Notes: a model not told the origin generated them from the letters alone. Positions 1 through 7,768 are shown, counted from the stretch's first letter. The stretch is DNA of 64,000 bases from Mycoplasmatota bacterium (GCA_022771205.1 JALFCF010000001.1:1-64000), one strand, 5' to 3'. Numbers and translations are program-made.

Positions 1-20
1 TTATTTCTCAAAATAATATT

Positions 21-128
21 TTCTTGGTAACGATAGCAAGTGGGGTACACCTGTTCCCATCCCGAACACAGAAGTTAAGCCACTTAACGCCGACAATAGT
101 GTAAGCGAAGATAGGAAGTTGCCAAGAA
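21..128 (+). rRNA. rrf: 5S ribosomal RNA
   Basis: About 108 nt with the 5S hallmarks. The terminal helix is formed by TTCTTGG at the 5' end and CCAAGAA at the 3' end, and the conserved loop C segment CCCGAACACAGAAGTTAAG lies at about 61-79. No 23S or 16S sequence is visible to the left, so the window probably begins in the 23S-5S spacer of an rRNA operon. A terminator follows directly, making 5S the last gene of that operon. Confidence 0.93.
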
Positions 129-140
129 TTTTTTTTGTTT

Positions 141-174
141 AAAAAGACTTTTATTTTTAGAAGTCTTTTTTTTT
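141..174 (+). terminator. Intrinsic terminator after 5S rRNA
   Basis: The arms AAAAAGACTT and AAGTCTTTTT flank a 10-nt loop, with a run of T to 174. It ends the rRNA transcript. Confidence 0.85.
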
Positions 175-187
175 AGATAAAAAAGTG

Positions 188-196
188 TGTTATAAT
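188..196 (+). promoter_or_regulatory. Extended -10 promoter of tldDE
   Basis: TGTTATAAT is a consensus extended -10 element 17 nt before the tldD start codon, with no good -35 hexamer. The predicted leader is only about 10 nt long, just enough for the GGTG ribosome-binding site. Confidence 0.6.
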
Positions 197-212
197 ATAA
201 AAAGGTGATTTT

Positions 213-1586
213 ATGGAAAAGAAAGATTATGAAGAACTTTTAACTTTAGCAATGTCAACAGGAGCAGATTTTGCAGAAATATATGAAGAAGATGGAAATA
301 GAACAAATTATCGTGTACTTAATTCAATGCTAGATGGAATCTCAACTATCGCAACACGAGGAATAGGAATTAGACTAATAAAAGGCAATGATTATTATTA
401 CACTTCGACTAACGATATAAGAAAATCTAATATAGAAAAAGTAATAAAAGGATTAATAAAAAACATTTCTGGAAAAAGTAATCAAAAAATCATTACATTA
501 AACAATCCAAAAGAAATATATCCAGAAATAGAAATACCGCATGATAGTTATCCTATTGAAAAGAAAAAAGAATTTTTATTAAATATGGATAAAAAAATAA
601 GAGAGGTATCAAATAAAGTTTCACAAGTTTCATTGGGAATTTTAGAAGATGACAAAGATTATTTAATTGCAAATTCTAATGGAAAGTTTGTTAAATCTAA
701 AATGTGTGTAACTCGTTATATGTGTACAGTTTTTGCAGAAGATAAAGATAAAAAAGAAAGAGAATTTACAGATTATGCACAAGCTAAAGGATACGAGTTT
801 TTAGAAAAAGATCTTGAAACACAATCTATTAATGCCGCCAGAGTTGCTATTGAGAAATTATATGCAGAAGATTTTAAAGGTGGAGAATTACCTGTAATTA
901 TAGCTCCAGGATTTGGAGCCGTTATCTTCCATGAAGCTTGCGGTCATGGATTAGAGGCAACAAGCGTCGCACCAAAAAAATCTATTTTTTCTAACGATTT
1001 AGGTAAAAAGATTGCTTCATCAAAAGTAACTTTAATTGATGATGGAACTATTCAAGGAGCTTGGGGAAGTAACCTAATTGATGATGAGGGAAATCCTACA
1101 CAAAAAAATATTTTGATAGAGAATGGAATATTAAAATCTTTCTTAGTAGATGAGCTTCATAAAGACAAAATGAAACTTGCATCAAATGGTTGTGGTAGAA
1201 GAGAAAACTATAATTATGCTCCTACTTCTAGAATGAGTAACACATATTTAAAGCCAGGAAATGACACATTTGAAGATATGTTAAAAGATATAAAACTTGG
1301 TGTATATTGTGAAAGAATGTCTGGAGGAACAGTAAATCCGCCAACAGGAGACTTTAACTTTGCAGTAGAAACAGCTAGATTAATAGAAAATGGAAAGCTT
1401 ACTAAGAGAATCAAGGGTATTACCTTAATTGGTAATAGTAAAGATATTCTTCAAAATGTTGAAAAGGTATCTTCTGACTTAGAATTAGGCTCTGGATATT
1501 GTGGAAGTAAAAGTGGAATGATTTATGTAACGATAGGCCAACCTACCATTAAAGTATCTAAAATTTTAGTAGGAGGTAAAGAATAA
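213..1586 (+). CDS. tldD: TldD-type metalloprotease subunit
   Basis: Large subunit of the TldD/TldE zinc protease, which in characterised bacteria digests unfolded or leader peptides in the cytoplasm (for example microcin B17 maturation). The TldD signature HExxxH is present as HEACGH at residues 240-245, followed by GLEAT. The downstream CGRRENYNYAPTSRMSNTYL stretch (about residues 330-350) matches the conserved core around the metal site. Length (457 aa) is normal for the family. The ATG at 213 follows AAAGGTG. The stop codon overlaps the tldE start by one base (TAATG), so the two subunits are translationally coupled. No peptide substrate gene is seen nearby, so the substrate is unknown. 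Confidence 0.93.
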   Translation: MEKKDYEELLTLAMSTGADFAEIYEEDGNRTNYRVLNSMLDGISTIATRGIGIRLIKGNDYYYTSTNDIRKSNIEKVIKGLIKNISGKSNQKIITLNNPKEIYPEIEIPHDSYPIEKKKEFLLNMDKKIREVSNKVSQVSLGILEDDKDYLIANSNGKFVKSKMCVTRYMCTVFAEDKDKKEREFTDYAQAKGYEFLEKDLETQSINAARVAIEKLYAEDFKGGELPVIIAPGFGAVIFHEACGHGLEATSVAPKKSIFSNDLGKKIASSKVTLIDDGTIQGAWGSNLIDDEGNPTQKNILIENGILKSFLVDELHKDKMKLASNGCGRRENYNYAPTSRMSNTYLKPGNDTFEDMLKDIKLGVYCERMSGGTVNPPTGDFNFAVETARLIENGKLTKRIKGITLIGNSKDILQNVEKVSSDLELGSGYCGSKSGMIYVTIGQPTIKVSKILVGGKE

Positions 1587-2878
1587 TGACATTTAATACA
1601 TTTTTTAACAAAGCAAAAGATAAAGGTATAAAAAATATTCAAATAGTAGAAACAACCGAAAATATTGGACAAATAGAATTAGTAAATAAAGAGTTAGAAA
1701 CATTCGAAATATCAAATCACACAGGTTATCAAATAAAAGCTGAATACAATGATAAAACGGTCAAGGCTGCTGCCGATTATCTAGATGAAACTATATTAGA
1801 TACAATTATTATGAAAGCAACATATACAGACAGTAAGTATCAAGATGAATATTTAACTGATAAAACCCAAAATAATAAGATTAATAACACTCCACAAATA
1901 GAAATGAGTAAAGAACTTAAATTATTAAAGGAATTAGATGATATTAGAAAAGACTATCCTGAAATAAATAATTTAACGCTTTCTTATTCTGAAATATATG
2001 AAAAGAAACGTATTATAAATAGTAATGGAGTAGATATAGTAACAGATTGTCACCTATACGAATTTGTACCACAAATAGTAGTGCAAGATAAAGATAAAAC
2101 AACTAGTTATGACAGAGTTTATTTAAAAACAACTAAAGAAGATCTTGATATGAAAAATAATTTAATAACAGACATTAAAATGGCGATAAAACAAGCCACC
2201 AAAGAAAAATTACAAACTAAGAAATATAATATAATTATTGACTCTACAGTCATGAAACATATTTTATCTAATTTTATAGACATGTTATCTGCTACTAATA
2301 TTAGACAAAAAATATCCTGCTTAGAAGGAAAATTAAATGAAAAAATATTTTCTGATAAATTAACTATAACAGAAGATCCAACAGATAAAAATTATCCTGG
2401 AGCAACAATTTTTGATGACGAAGGAACAAAGACTAAGAAAAAAGAAATTATAAAAGATGGTATTTTAAAAACATATCTATATAATATTAAAGAAGCAAAA
2501 GAACAAAACGAAGAATCTACAGGAAATGGTTATGGTGAAATATCAACAAAGAATATGTATATTAATCCAGGAAATAAGAATCTAGATGAAATGATGAATA
2601 CCCTAGAAAATGGAATTTATATAACAGATTGTATGGGATCAATGAATACAGCAATCAATCCAAATACTGGAAACATTTCTCTACAAATATTTGGTTTTAT
2701 TGTAGAAAATGGAAAAATAAAATGTGGTTTTGAACCAAGTATTATGACTACAACAATATTTGAATTATTATCTAATATTGAAGAAATTGAAAATAAGGTA
2801 ACATTCACAAAACAAAGTGTAGGATCACCATGCTTATTAATTAACAACATTTCCATCGCAAGTAGTGAAAATGAGTGA
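1586..2878 (+). CDS. tldE: TldE/PmbA-type protease subunit
   Basis: Partner of TldD in the heterodimeric TldD/E protease. It is homologous to TldD over its length (the STGNGYG and YINPGNKN region near residues 310-330 parallels the TldD core) but lacks the HExxxH metal site, as expected for the non-catalytic E subunit. It has 430 aa, the usual size. It starts on the overlapping TAATG at the end of tldD and ends before a strong terminator, so tldD-tldE is a two-gene operon. It could also be labelled pmbA. The assignment is firm because of pairing and absence of the zinc motif. Confidence 0.9.
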   Translation: MTFNTFFNKAKDKGIKNIQIVETTENIGQIELVNKELETFEISNHTGYQIKAEYNDKTVKAAADYLDETILDTIIMKATYTDSKYQDEYLTDKTQNNKINNTPQIEMSKELKLLKELDDIRKDYPEINNLTLSYSEIYEKKRIINSNGVDIVTDCHLYEFVPQIVVQDKDKTTSYDRVYLKTTKEDLDMKNNLITDIKMAIKQATKEKLQTKKYNIIIDSTVMKHILSNFIDMLSATNIRQKISCLEGKLNEKIFSDKLTITEDPTDKNYPGATIFDDEGTKTKKKEIIKDGILKTYLYNIKEAKEQNEESTGNGYGEISTKNMYINPGNKNLDEMMNTLENGIYITDCMGSMNTAINPNTGNISLQIFGFIVENGKIKCGFEPSIMTTTIFELLSNIEEIENKVTFTKQSVGSPCLLINNISIASSENE

Positions 2879-2901
2879 CAAGCAAAGTAAAATTAATGAT
2901 T

Positions 2902-2926
2902 AAGAGTTGTATAACTCTTTTTTTTT
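2902..2926 (+). terminator. Intrinsic terminator after tldE
   Basis: AAGAGTT, a four-base loop and AACTCTT, followed by a long T-tract. The -35 of the next promoter lies inside this hairpin. Confidence 0.8.
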
Positions 2927-2934
2927 GGTATAAT
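2907..2934 (+). promoter_or_regulatory. Promoter of tsaE-tsaB-rimI
   Basis: TTGTAT (2907-2912), a 16-bp spacer, and TATAAT (2929-2934) preceded by TG at 2926-2927 (extended -10). The start codon is only 19 nt downstream of the -10, so the leader is very short. Confidence 0.6.
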
Positions 2935-2953
2935 AAAAATTGGGTGAAGAAAT

Positions 2954-3412
2954 ATGGATTATAAAGTTACAACTTATTCTGAAGAAGAAACAATTGAATT
3001 AGCTCAAAACATCGAATCTGAAAAGTTTCCTAATATGGTAATTTGTTTACAAGGTGATTTAGGAAGCGGTAAAACGATGTTTACTAAAGGATTTGCGAAA
3101 GCTTTAGAAGTAAAAGAAGAAATAACATCACCAACTTTTAACATCATTAAAGAATATACTTCCGGAGAATTACCTTTATACCATATGGATGTGTATCGTT
3201 TAGATGGAAAAGTAGATGATTTAGGTATTGAAGAATATTATACTAGAGGTGGTATCACAATTATCGAGTGGGCAGATATGATTCCAGATTATCTACCAGA
3301 AAATAGATTGGATATCAAAATTAAAAGTTCTTCTGAAATTGAAGATAAAAGAACAATTGTCTTAATTCCGCATGGGCAAAAATATGAAGAGATTTGTGAG
3401 GCGGTTGTATGA
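2954..3412 (+). CDS. tsaE: tRNA t6A synthesis ATPase TsaE
   Basis: ATPase partner of the TsaB-TsaD complex that makes N6-threonylcarbamoyladenosine at position 37 of ANN-decoding tRNAs. The P-loop GDLGSGKT lies at about residues 34-41, followed by TSPTFNIIKEY and YHMDVYRL, both typical of the YjeE/TsaE fold, and IIEWAD near residue 100. Length 152 aa is normal. It has its own promoter and overlaps tsaB by 4 nt (ATGA), giving coupled translation. The third partner, tsaD, lies 3.3 kb downstream in its own transcript. Confidence 0.95.
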   Translation: MDYKVTTYSEEETIELAQNIESEKFPNMVICLQGDLGSGKTMFTKGFAKALEVKEEITSPTFNIIKEYTSGELPLYHMDVYRLDGKVDDLGIEEYYTRGGITIIEWADMIPDYLPENRLDIKIKSSSEIEDKRTIVLIPHGQKYEEICEAVV

Positions 3413-4044
3413 TTTTATATATAGATACATCTTCAAGTTATTTATATGCAGCTATAGTAGAAAATGGTAAAATAAGAAAAGAAATAAAAAAAGAATACGG
3501 ACACGATCTATCAAAGGTAGCATTACCAGAAATAGTATCTATGTTTGAAAATACAGATATTACGCCTCATGATATAACAAAGATTATCGTAGTTAATGGT
3601 CCTGGATCTTTTACTGGTATTAGAATAGGAATAACTATCGCAAAAGTTTATGCTTGGAGTCTAAAAGTACCTATAACTACAATTACATCACTAGAAGCTA
3701 TGGCAGCATCAAGTAAAAAGGATTTAGTAAGAGTTCCTATAATTGATGCAAGAAGAGGTTATTGCTATGCAGCTATATTTGATGTTGATGATGAAGTCTT
3801 ACTAGAGCCAACATATATTACATATGAAAAACTAGAAGAAGAATTAAAAACAACACCAGAATATAAAATTATCAGTAATGACCAAGAAAAATTACAGATT
3901 TCAGCAAATGTTATAGAAGCATACAATCCAGATTTTATAAATATAATAAATGAATTTAAAGATAAAAAAGAAATAAATCCCCATGCGATTAATCCAGACT
4001 ATTTAAAATTAACAGAAGCTGAAGAAAGTAGAAAAGAATGCTAG
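3409..4044 (+). CDS. tsaB: tRNA t6A synthesis protein TsaB
   Basis: Scaffold and dimerisation partner of TsaD in tRNA t6A37 formation. The N-terminal ILYIDTSSSYLYAA and the VNGPGSFTGIRIG motif at about residues 63-75 are the ASKHA-fold signatures of TsaB (YeaZ). The central segment VPIIDARRGYCYAAIF is also family-typical. Length 211 aa fits. Overlaps of 4 nt upstream and 7 nt downstream place it inside the tsaE-tsaB-rimI operon, the classic Firmicutes arrangement. Confidence 0.95.
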   Translation: MILYIDTSSSYLYAAIVENGKIRKEIKKEYGHDLSKVALPEIVSMFENTDITPHDITKIIVVNGPGSFTGIRIGITIAKVYAWSLKVPITTITSLEAMAASSKKDLVRVPIIDARRGYCYAAIFDVDDEVLLEPTYITYEKLEEELKTTPEYKIISNDQEKLQISANVIEAYNPDFINIINEFKDKKEINPHAINPDYLKLTEAEESRKEC

Positions 4045-4451
4045 TAAAAGTAGACAATAAAGAAGAATTACACGCGATAAACTACACGCACACTATAATT
4101 TCATCAGATGTAATAGAGCATGATTTAGAAATAAATCCGTTTGGATACTATTTACTAGAAATAGAAAACGATAAAATTATTGGATTCTTATATTATAGTG
4201 ATATATATGAGCGAGCAGAAATAAATCAAATAGAAGTAGAAGTTTCGCACAGAAACTGTGGAAAAGCATCTAGATTATTAAAAAAAATGATAGAGCTTGT
4301 GGAAAAAAACATTACTTTAGAAGTAAGAAAAGATAATATTCCAGCTATAAATTTATATAAGAAGTTCAATTTTCAAGAAAAAGCTATTAGAAAAGGTTAT
4401 TATCAAGGAACTGATGGAATATTAATGGAAAGAGAAAAAGACATTAAATAA
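4038..4451 (+). CDS. rimI: RimI-like GNAT N-acetyltransferase
   Basis: GNAT-fold acetyltransferase of the RimI group, which acetylates the N-terminus of ribosomal protein S18 or, in other bacteria, other protein N-termini. The acetyl-CoA binding motif A is present as IEVEVSHRNCGKASRLL (residues about 66-82; Q/RxxGxA variant), followed by LEVRKDNIPAINLYKKFNF, the typical motif B region. It overlaps tsaB by 7 nt and closes the operon. At 137 aa it is slightly short but complete. Operon context makes RimI more likely than another GNAT, but the substrate is inferred. Confidence 0.82.
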   Translation: MLVKVDNKEELHAINYTHTIISSDVIEHDLEINPFGYYLLEIENDKIIGFLYYSDIYERAEINQIEVEVSHRNCGKASRLLKKMIELVEKNITLEVRKDNIPAINLYKKFNFQEKAIRKGYYQGTDGILMEREKDIK

Positions 4452-4466
4452 AATGTCTTTTTATTT
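4437..4466 (+). terminator. Intrinsic terminator after rimI
   Basis: AAAGACATT and AATGTCTTT form a 9-bp stem that contains the rimI stop codon in its loop, followed by TTTTTAT. Confidence 0.8.
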
Positions 4467-4483
4467 ATAAAAAACCAAAAAAA

Positions 4484-4512
4484 TTGACAATTTATTAAAG
4501 TTAATGTATAAT
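4484..4512 (+). promoter_or_regulatory. Consensus sigma-A promoter of the attenuated M20-GNAT operon
   Basis: TTGACA (4484-4489), exactly 17 bp, then TATAAT (4507-4512). It is the only perfect two-box promoter I found in the window. Transcription would start near 4519, giving about 245 nt of leader before the M20 start codon. Confidence 0.88.
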
Positions 4513-4560
4513 CTAACTCACACAGAGGTTATGTGTATTAATTAGGAAAGGAAAAGGACT

Positions 4561-4626
4561 ATGAATTTATTTATGACAAACATTATCCGTAGACGTAGAT
4601 ACCGAAGACACTTGAGGAAGCGATAA
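4561..4626 (+). CDS. 21-aa arginine-rich leader peptide
   Basis: Short ORF of 21 codons preceded by a strong purine-rich ribosome-binding site (AGGAAAGGAAAAGG, 4544-4557). The peptide starts MNLFMTNII and ends RRRRYRRHLRKR, with 8 Arg codons in the last 12, using CGT, AGA, CGA and AGG. It lies between a consensus promoter and a hairpin series ending in a terminator, the position of an attenuator leader peptide. Its run of basic residues could make translation sensitive to Arg-tRNA supply. The Arg-X-Arg type motifs could equally respond to a ribosome-targeting drug. It is not homologous to a leader I can name. The same frame continues open for 19 codons after the TAA. Confidence 0.62.
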   Translation: MNLFMTNIIRRRRYRRHLRKR

Positions 4627-4740
4627 AAATATCGCAGATGCAAGTGTTATCGTCGTGCTTGTATCTGCGGAAGTCATAAAAAATAATCCTGTATTATAAA
4701 TAAGACCTATGCATGTACAAGCATAGGTCTTTTATATTTT
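4608..4740 (+). promoter_or_regulatory. Candidate transcription attenuator with mutually exclusive hairpins
   Basis: Segments that can pair, checked base by base. ACACTTG (4608-4614) pairs with CAAGTGT (4641-4647), enclosing a small hairpin GCGATA/TATCGC (4620-4635). Alternatively, 4633-4644 pairs with 4658-4669 in a 12-bp stem with one G-U and a 13-nt loop. Alternatively, 4655-4664 (GTGCTTGTAT) pairs over 10 positions (8 Watson-Crick, 2 G-U) with 4715-4724 (GTACAAGCAT). The last of these would invade the loop and 3' arm of the terminator at 4703-4730. The chain of exclusive pairings is what a translation-sensed attenuator needs. The on/off logic is inferred, not proven. Confidence 0.6.
4703..4740 (+). 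terminator. Attenuator terminator before the M20 hydrolase
   Basis: AGACCTATGC (4703-4712), an 8-nt loop, GCATAGGTCT (4721-4730), then TTTATATTTT. This perfect 10-bp stem lies downstream of the promoter and upstream of the gene it serves, 24 nt before the M20 start codon, so the operon is expressed only by readthrough. Confidence 0.85.
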
Positions 4741-4763
4741 ATTTAAGAATAAGGAGTGAAATT

Positions 4764-5828
4764 ATGGAAAAAGAATTAAAGAATATTATTGAGATATTAA
4801 AGAAACTAATGTCTTATCAAACTACAGAAGATAAAAAGGAAGAAATTAATCAATTATTTAATTATATAAAAAGTTTAATACCAAAAGAATTATATATAGC
4901 AGAATATGAATTTGATGGCAAACAATCTATTGTAATATCAAATACCAAAGAAAAAAAATTAGATATTGTGTTTTGCACTCATATAGATGTAGTACCAGCA
5001 GAAAAGTATGAATGCATTGAAACTGAAACTACTATCAAAGGTCGCGGTTCATTTGATATGAAAGGTAGTGTAGCAGTTTGTTTAGAATTATTTAAAAACT
5101 TAGATACTAATAAAAAGGTTGCTTTATTTATTACATCAGATGAAGAGATTACTGGTAATTGTGCTAAACAATTATTAACAATCTATGATACAGATTTTGC
5201 AATTGTCCCAGATGGAGGAACAGATTTACAAATTGTAAAAGAAGAAAAAGGGCAACTTCAGTTAAAGGTTTCAATAAAAACAAAATCTGCTCATGCATCA
5301 CAACCTTATAATGGAGAAAATGCAATTCTTGCACTATATAATAGTTATCAACAACTAATAAAAAAATATCCCTTACCAATATCATCTGAAGATTACAAAA
5401 CATCTATAAATTTATCTATGATAGAAGGAGGAGAAGCCTTAAATAGTGTAGCAGCAACAGCAACTATGTATTTAGATATTCGTCATACTTCTAAAGATAC
5501 TAATGAAAAGATTCTTAAAGATGTAAAATCACTAAATAAAGATTTAAAAATAGAAATCATCCATGCAGGAAGTTTATTTAAAACAAACTTAGATGATAAA
5601 AATGTAAAAAAATATATAGAAATTAGTAAAAAGATTATGAAAAAAGAACCAGAAATTGTATCTAGTGAAGCAACAAGTGACGCTATTTATTTTTCAGATA
5701 AAAAGATTCCTACAATTCTAACAAATCCAAAAGGAGGATTTGCACATGGACCAAAAGAATATGTAGAAAAACAAAGTTTATATGAACTTTATAAAATATG
5801 GAAAGAAATATTAAAGGAGGATAATTAA
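4764..5828 (+). CDS. M20 family metallohydrolase (ArgE/DapE-like)
   Basis: Zinc-dependent amidohydrolase or peptidase of family M20 (acetylornithine deacetylase, succinyl-diaminopimelate desuccinylase, aminoacylase and relatives). Family metal and catalytic motifs are visible: FCTHIDVVP (His ligand), GRGSFDMKGS (Asp ligand), TSDEEITG (general base Glu), VPDGG, SAHASQP in the dimerisation lid, and GFAHGPKEYV (last His ligand). The start is placed at the ATG at 4764, behind AAGGAG. An earlier in-frame ATG at 4713 sits in the terminator loop and is rejected. About 354 aa, a normal length. It is followed after 1 nt by a GNAT acetyltransferase, so an acylated amino compound is a plausible substrate. 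The arginine-rich leader upstream makes ArgE-type chemistry worth considering, but the substrate is unproven. Confidence 0.85.
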   Translation: MEKELKNIIEILKKLMSYQTTEDKKEEINQLFNYIKSLIPKELYIAEYEFDGKQSIVISNTKEKKLDIVFCTHIDVVPAEKYECIETETTIKGRGSFDMKGSVAVCLELFKNLDTNKKVALFITSDEEITGNCAKQLLTIYDTDFAIVPDGGTDLQIVKEEKGQLQLKVSIKTKSAHASQPYNGENAILALYNSYQQLIKKYPLPISSEDYKTSINLSMIEGGEALNSVAATATMYLDIRHTSKDTNEKILKDVKSLNKDLKIEIIHAGSLFKTNLDDKNVKKYIEISKKIMKKEPEIVSSEATSDAIYFSDKKIPTILTNPKGGFAHGPKEYVEKQSLYELYKIWKEILKEDN

Positions 5829-5829
5829 A

Positions 5830-6600
5830 ATGAATTTAGAACAAAAAATATTAGAAGAACAAAAGAAAAAAAAGTTTAAACAAATAATGTTAGATGAGTC
5901 AGAATTTCAAGTATGGGAACAGTTAGAAAATGGTTGCAGTATTGCTACTATGGGATATAGTGAAAGTAATATAATGGTGCTATTAAAACTTCTAAAATCA
6001 TTTGAAGAACAATATGGAGAGGAAATAGATTTAGAAGCGGCTAAAGAAGAACTAGAATTATATCAAACAAATGGTAAACTATTTATCTATTTAGACGAAA
6101 ATGGTATTCCTGTATCTATGAATGGTTGTATATATAACTATGATAATGATACTGTAGAATTTACAAAGGATGGAAAGCAGGCAACTTCACTTTATTTCTA
6201 TGGATTATCAACTGTTCCACAGTATAGAGGAAAGGGTGCTTGTAGCGCCTTGGTAGAGTATAGTATAGATTTTGCTAAATACAATGGTTTTGATATTGTT
6301 TATGCTAGAACAGATTTAAAAGGATCAAACTCTGAAGGAATTATGAGAAAACATGGAATGGAACTTTGCCTAGATAATAATATGATTATTACAGAATGGG
6401 TACAAGTAACAGAAGATAAAGGTGATCCTAGACTTCATATGTGGAAACCATTAGTAGCAGGAGTAGAATTATCACCAAAAGGAGAATTTATCTATGCATC
6501 TAATGATAGTGATAGAACAATATTCAAACCAAATACGATAGAAAATGATTCCAAGCTTTATATTTTTAAACCAACTGTTGGTAAACAACAAACAGCATAA
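5830..6600 (+). CDS. GNAT family N-acetyltransferase
   Basis: 256 aa with a GNAT core in the second half. STVPQYRGKGACSALVEYSI (about residues 130-149) is the acetyl-CoA pyrophosphate-binding motif A, and YARTDLKGSNSEGIMRKHGM follows as motif B. The N-terminal about 90 residues are acidic and helical, without a recognisable domain, and the C-terminal about 50 residues form a beta-rich tail. The ATG at 5830 sits behind AAGGAGG and one base after the M20 stop, so both are under the same attenuator. The pairing of an acetylase with a deacylase suggests action on related small molecules. The exact substrate is unknown. Confidence 0.78.
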   Translation: MNLEQKILEEQKKKKFKQIMLDESEFQVWEQLENGCSIATMGYSESNIMVLLKLLKSFEEQYGEEIDLEAAKEELELYQTNGKLFIYLDENGIPVSMNGCIYNYDNDTVEFTKDGKQATSLYFYGLSTVPQYRGKGACSALVEYSIDFAKYNGFDIVYARTDLKGSNSEGIMRKHGMELCLDNNMIITEWVQVTEDKGDPRLHMWKPLVAGVELSPKGEFIYASNDSDRTIFKPNTIENDSKLYIFKPTVGKQQTA

Positions 6601-6674
6601 AAGAAATACTACTTACATATAGAAAAAAAAAGAAAAATATGATAAAATAAGAACGAAGTGAAAAGAGTGGTAAA

Positions 6675-7688
6675 ATGCAAGAAAAAAAAGATATGTACAT
6701 ATTAGGAATTGAAAGTAGTTGTGATGAAACTAGTGTATCTATAGTGAAAAATGGTACAGAAGAAATCGCAACAATTATCTCTTCTCAAATAGATATTCAT
6801 AAAGATTTTGGTGGAGTAGTTCCAGAAATAGCAAGCCGCCACCACGTAAAAAACATTACCATGGTTTTAGAGGAGTGTCTTGAAAAAGCAAATATGACTA
6901 TGGAACAAATTGATGCTATTGCTATTACTTATGGACCAGGATTAATTGGATCTTTATTAATTGGTTTAGAGGCAGCTAAAACTTTAGCTTGGTTATATCA
7001 AAAACCATTAATACCTGTACATCATATTGCAGGACATATTTATGCTAACAGTCTAGTAAGACCATTAAAATTTCCATTATTAGCGCTAGTAGTAAGTGGT
7101 GGTCATACAGAGTTAATAGAAATGACAGACCATTATAAGTTTCAAAAGCTAGGTGGAACATTAGATGATGCTATTGGTGAATGTTATGATAAAGTAGCTA
7201 GAGTAATGAATTTAGAGTATCCAGGAGGTCCCAAATTAGATAAATTATCAAAAGAAGGAAATCCAACATATAAACTACCAATTCCTTTACATGATGATAG
7301 TTATAATTTTTCATTTAGTGGTTTAAAAAGTGCTGTAATTAATTTAGCACATAATGAACAACAACGTGGAGAAGAATTAAGACAAGCTGACTTAGCTGCT
7401 TCATTCCAAAAAGTTGCTGTTGAATCTGTAGTAAGTAAAACAAAAAAAGCTATTGAAGATAAAAACATAAAATATTTAATTGTTGCTGGAGGAGTAGCTG
7501 CTAATCAAATATTACGTGGTGAAATAGAAAAATTAGCTGAAGAAGAAAATATTGAAATGTCTGTTCCACCTATGAAGTATTGTACGGATAATGCTGCCAT
7601 GATAGCAGCAGCCGGATACTACGCTTATCAAGATGGAAGAGTAGCCGATTTAACTTTAAATAGTACTTCAAGTGCAGTATTAGAATAA
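6675..7688 (+). CDS. tsaD: tRNA t6A37 threonylcarbamoyltransferase TsaD
   Basis: Catalytic subunit of the t6A machinery, transferring threonylcarbamoyl from TC-AMP to A37 of tRNA with TsaB and TsaE. ILGIESSCDETSVSIV opens the protein. The metal-binding HHIAGH motif is at about residues 115-120, and LVVSGGHTEL, FSFSGLKSAV, VAGGVAANQ and CTDNAAMIAAAG are all family signatures. Length 337 aa is standard. The ATG at 6675 is used; an internal ATG at 6693 (MYILGIE) is an alternative start that would still leave the fold intact. The gene is monocistronic, ending in a strong terminator, and has a TGATAAAAT extended -10-like element at 6640-6648. Confidence 0.96.
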   Translation: MQEKKDMYILGIESSCDETSVSIVKNGTEEIATIISSQIDIHKDFGGVVPEIASRHHVKNITMVLEECLEKANMTMEQIDAIAITYGPGLIGSLLIGLEAAKTLAWLYQKPLIPVHHIAGHIYANSLVRPLKFPLLALVVSGGHTELIEMTDHYKFQKLGGTLDDAIGECYDKVARVMNLEYPGGPKLDKLSKEGNPTYKLPIPLHDDSYNFSFSGLKSAVINLAHNEQQRGEELRQADLAASFQKVAVESVVSKTKKAIEDKNIKYLIVAGGVAANQILRGEIEKLAEEENIEMSVPPMKYCTDNAAMIAAAGYYAYQDGRVADLTLNSTSSAVLE

Positions 7689-7700
7689 TGATTGACATAA

Positions 7701-7734
7701 AAAAAACACCAAATTTGGTGTTTTTTATTTTTTT
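7701..7734 (+). terminator. Intrinsic terminator after tsaD
   Basis: The palindrome AAAAAACACCAAATTTGGTG continues into a T-rich run to 7734. It is nearly perfectly symmetric and could also stop transcription from the right. Confidence 0.85.
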
Positions 7735-7768
7735 ATAGAGAAAACTATTTTTGAATAAAATGAAAATA

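Noticed and set aside
1214-1414. Minus-strand ORF inside tldD, like many other opposite-frame ORFs across the window
   Set aside because: No ribosome-binding site, no recognisable motifs, and wholly inside a conserved gene; shadow frames are expected in AT-rich sequence.
4561-4626. Arg-rich peptide as a type I toxin or antimicrobial peptide
   Set aside because: It lacks a hydrophobic membrane segment, has no antisense RNA promoter visible, and sits in a promoter-terminator leader.
4713-4763. In-frame extension of the M20 hydrolase to an ATG at 4713
   Set aside because: That ATG lies in the loop of the terminator and has no ribosome-binding site; the ATG at 4764 has AAGGAG correctly placed.
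4519-4763. T-box or known riboswitch in the M20 leader
   Set aside because: No T-box sequence of the usual AGGGTGG type and no recognisable riboswitch core is present; the ORF and exclusive hairpins explain the leader better.
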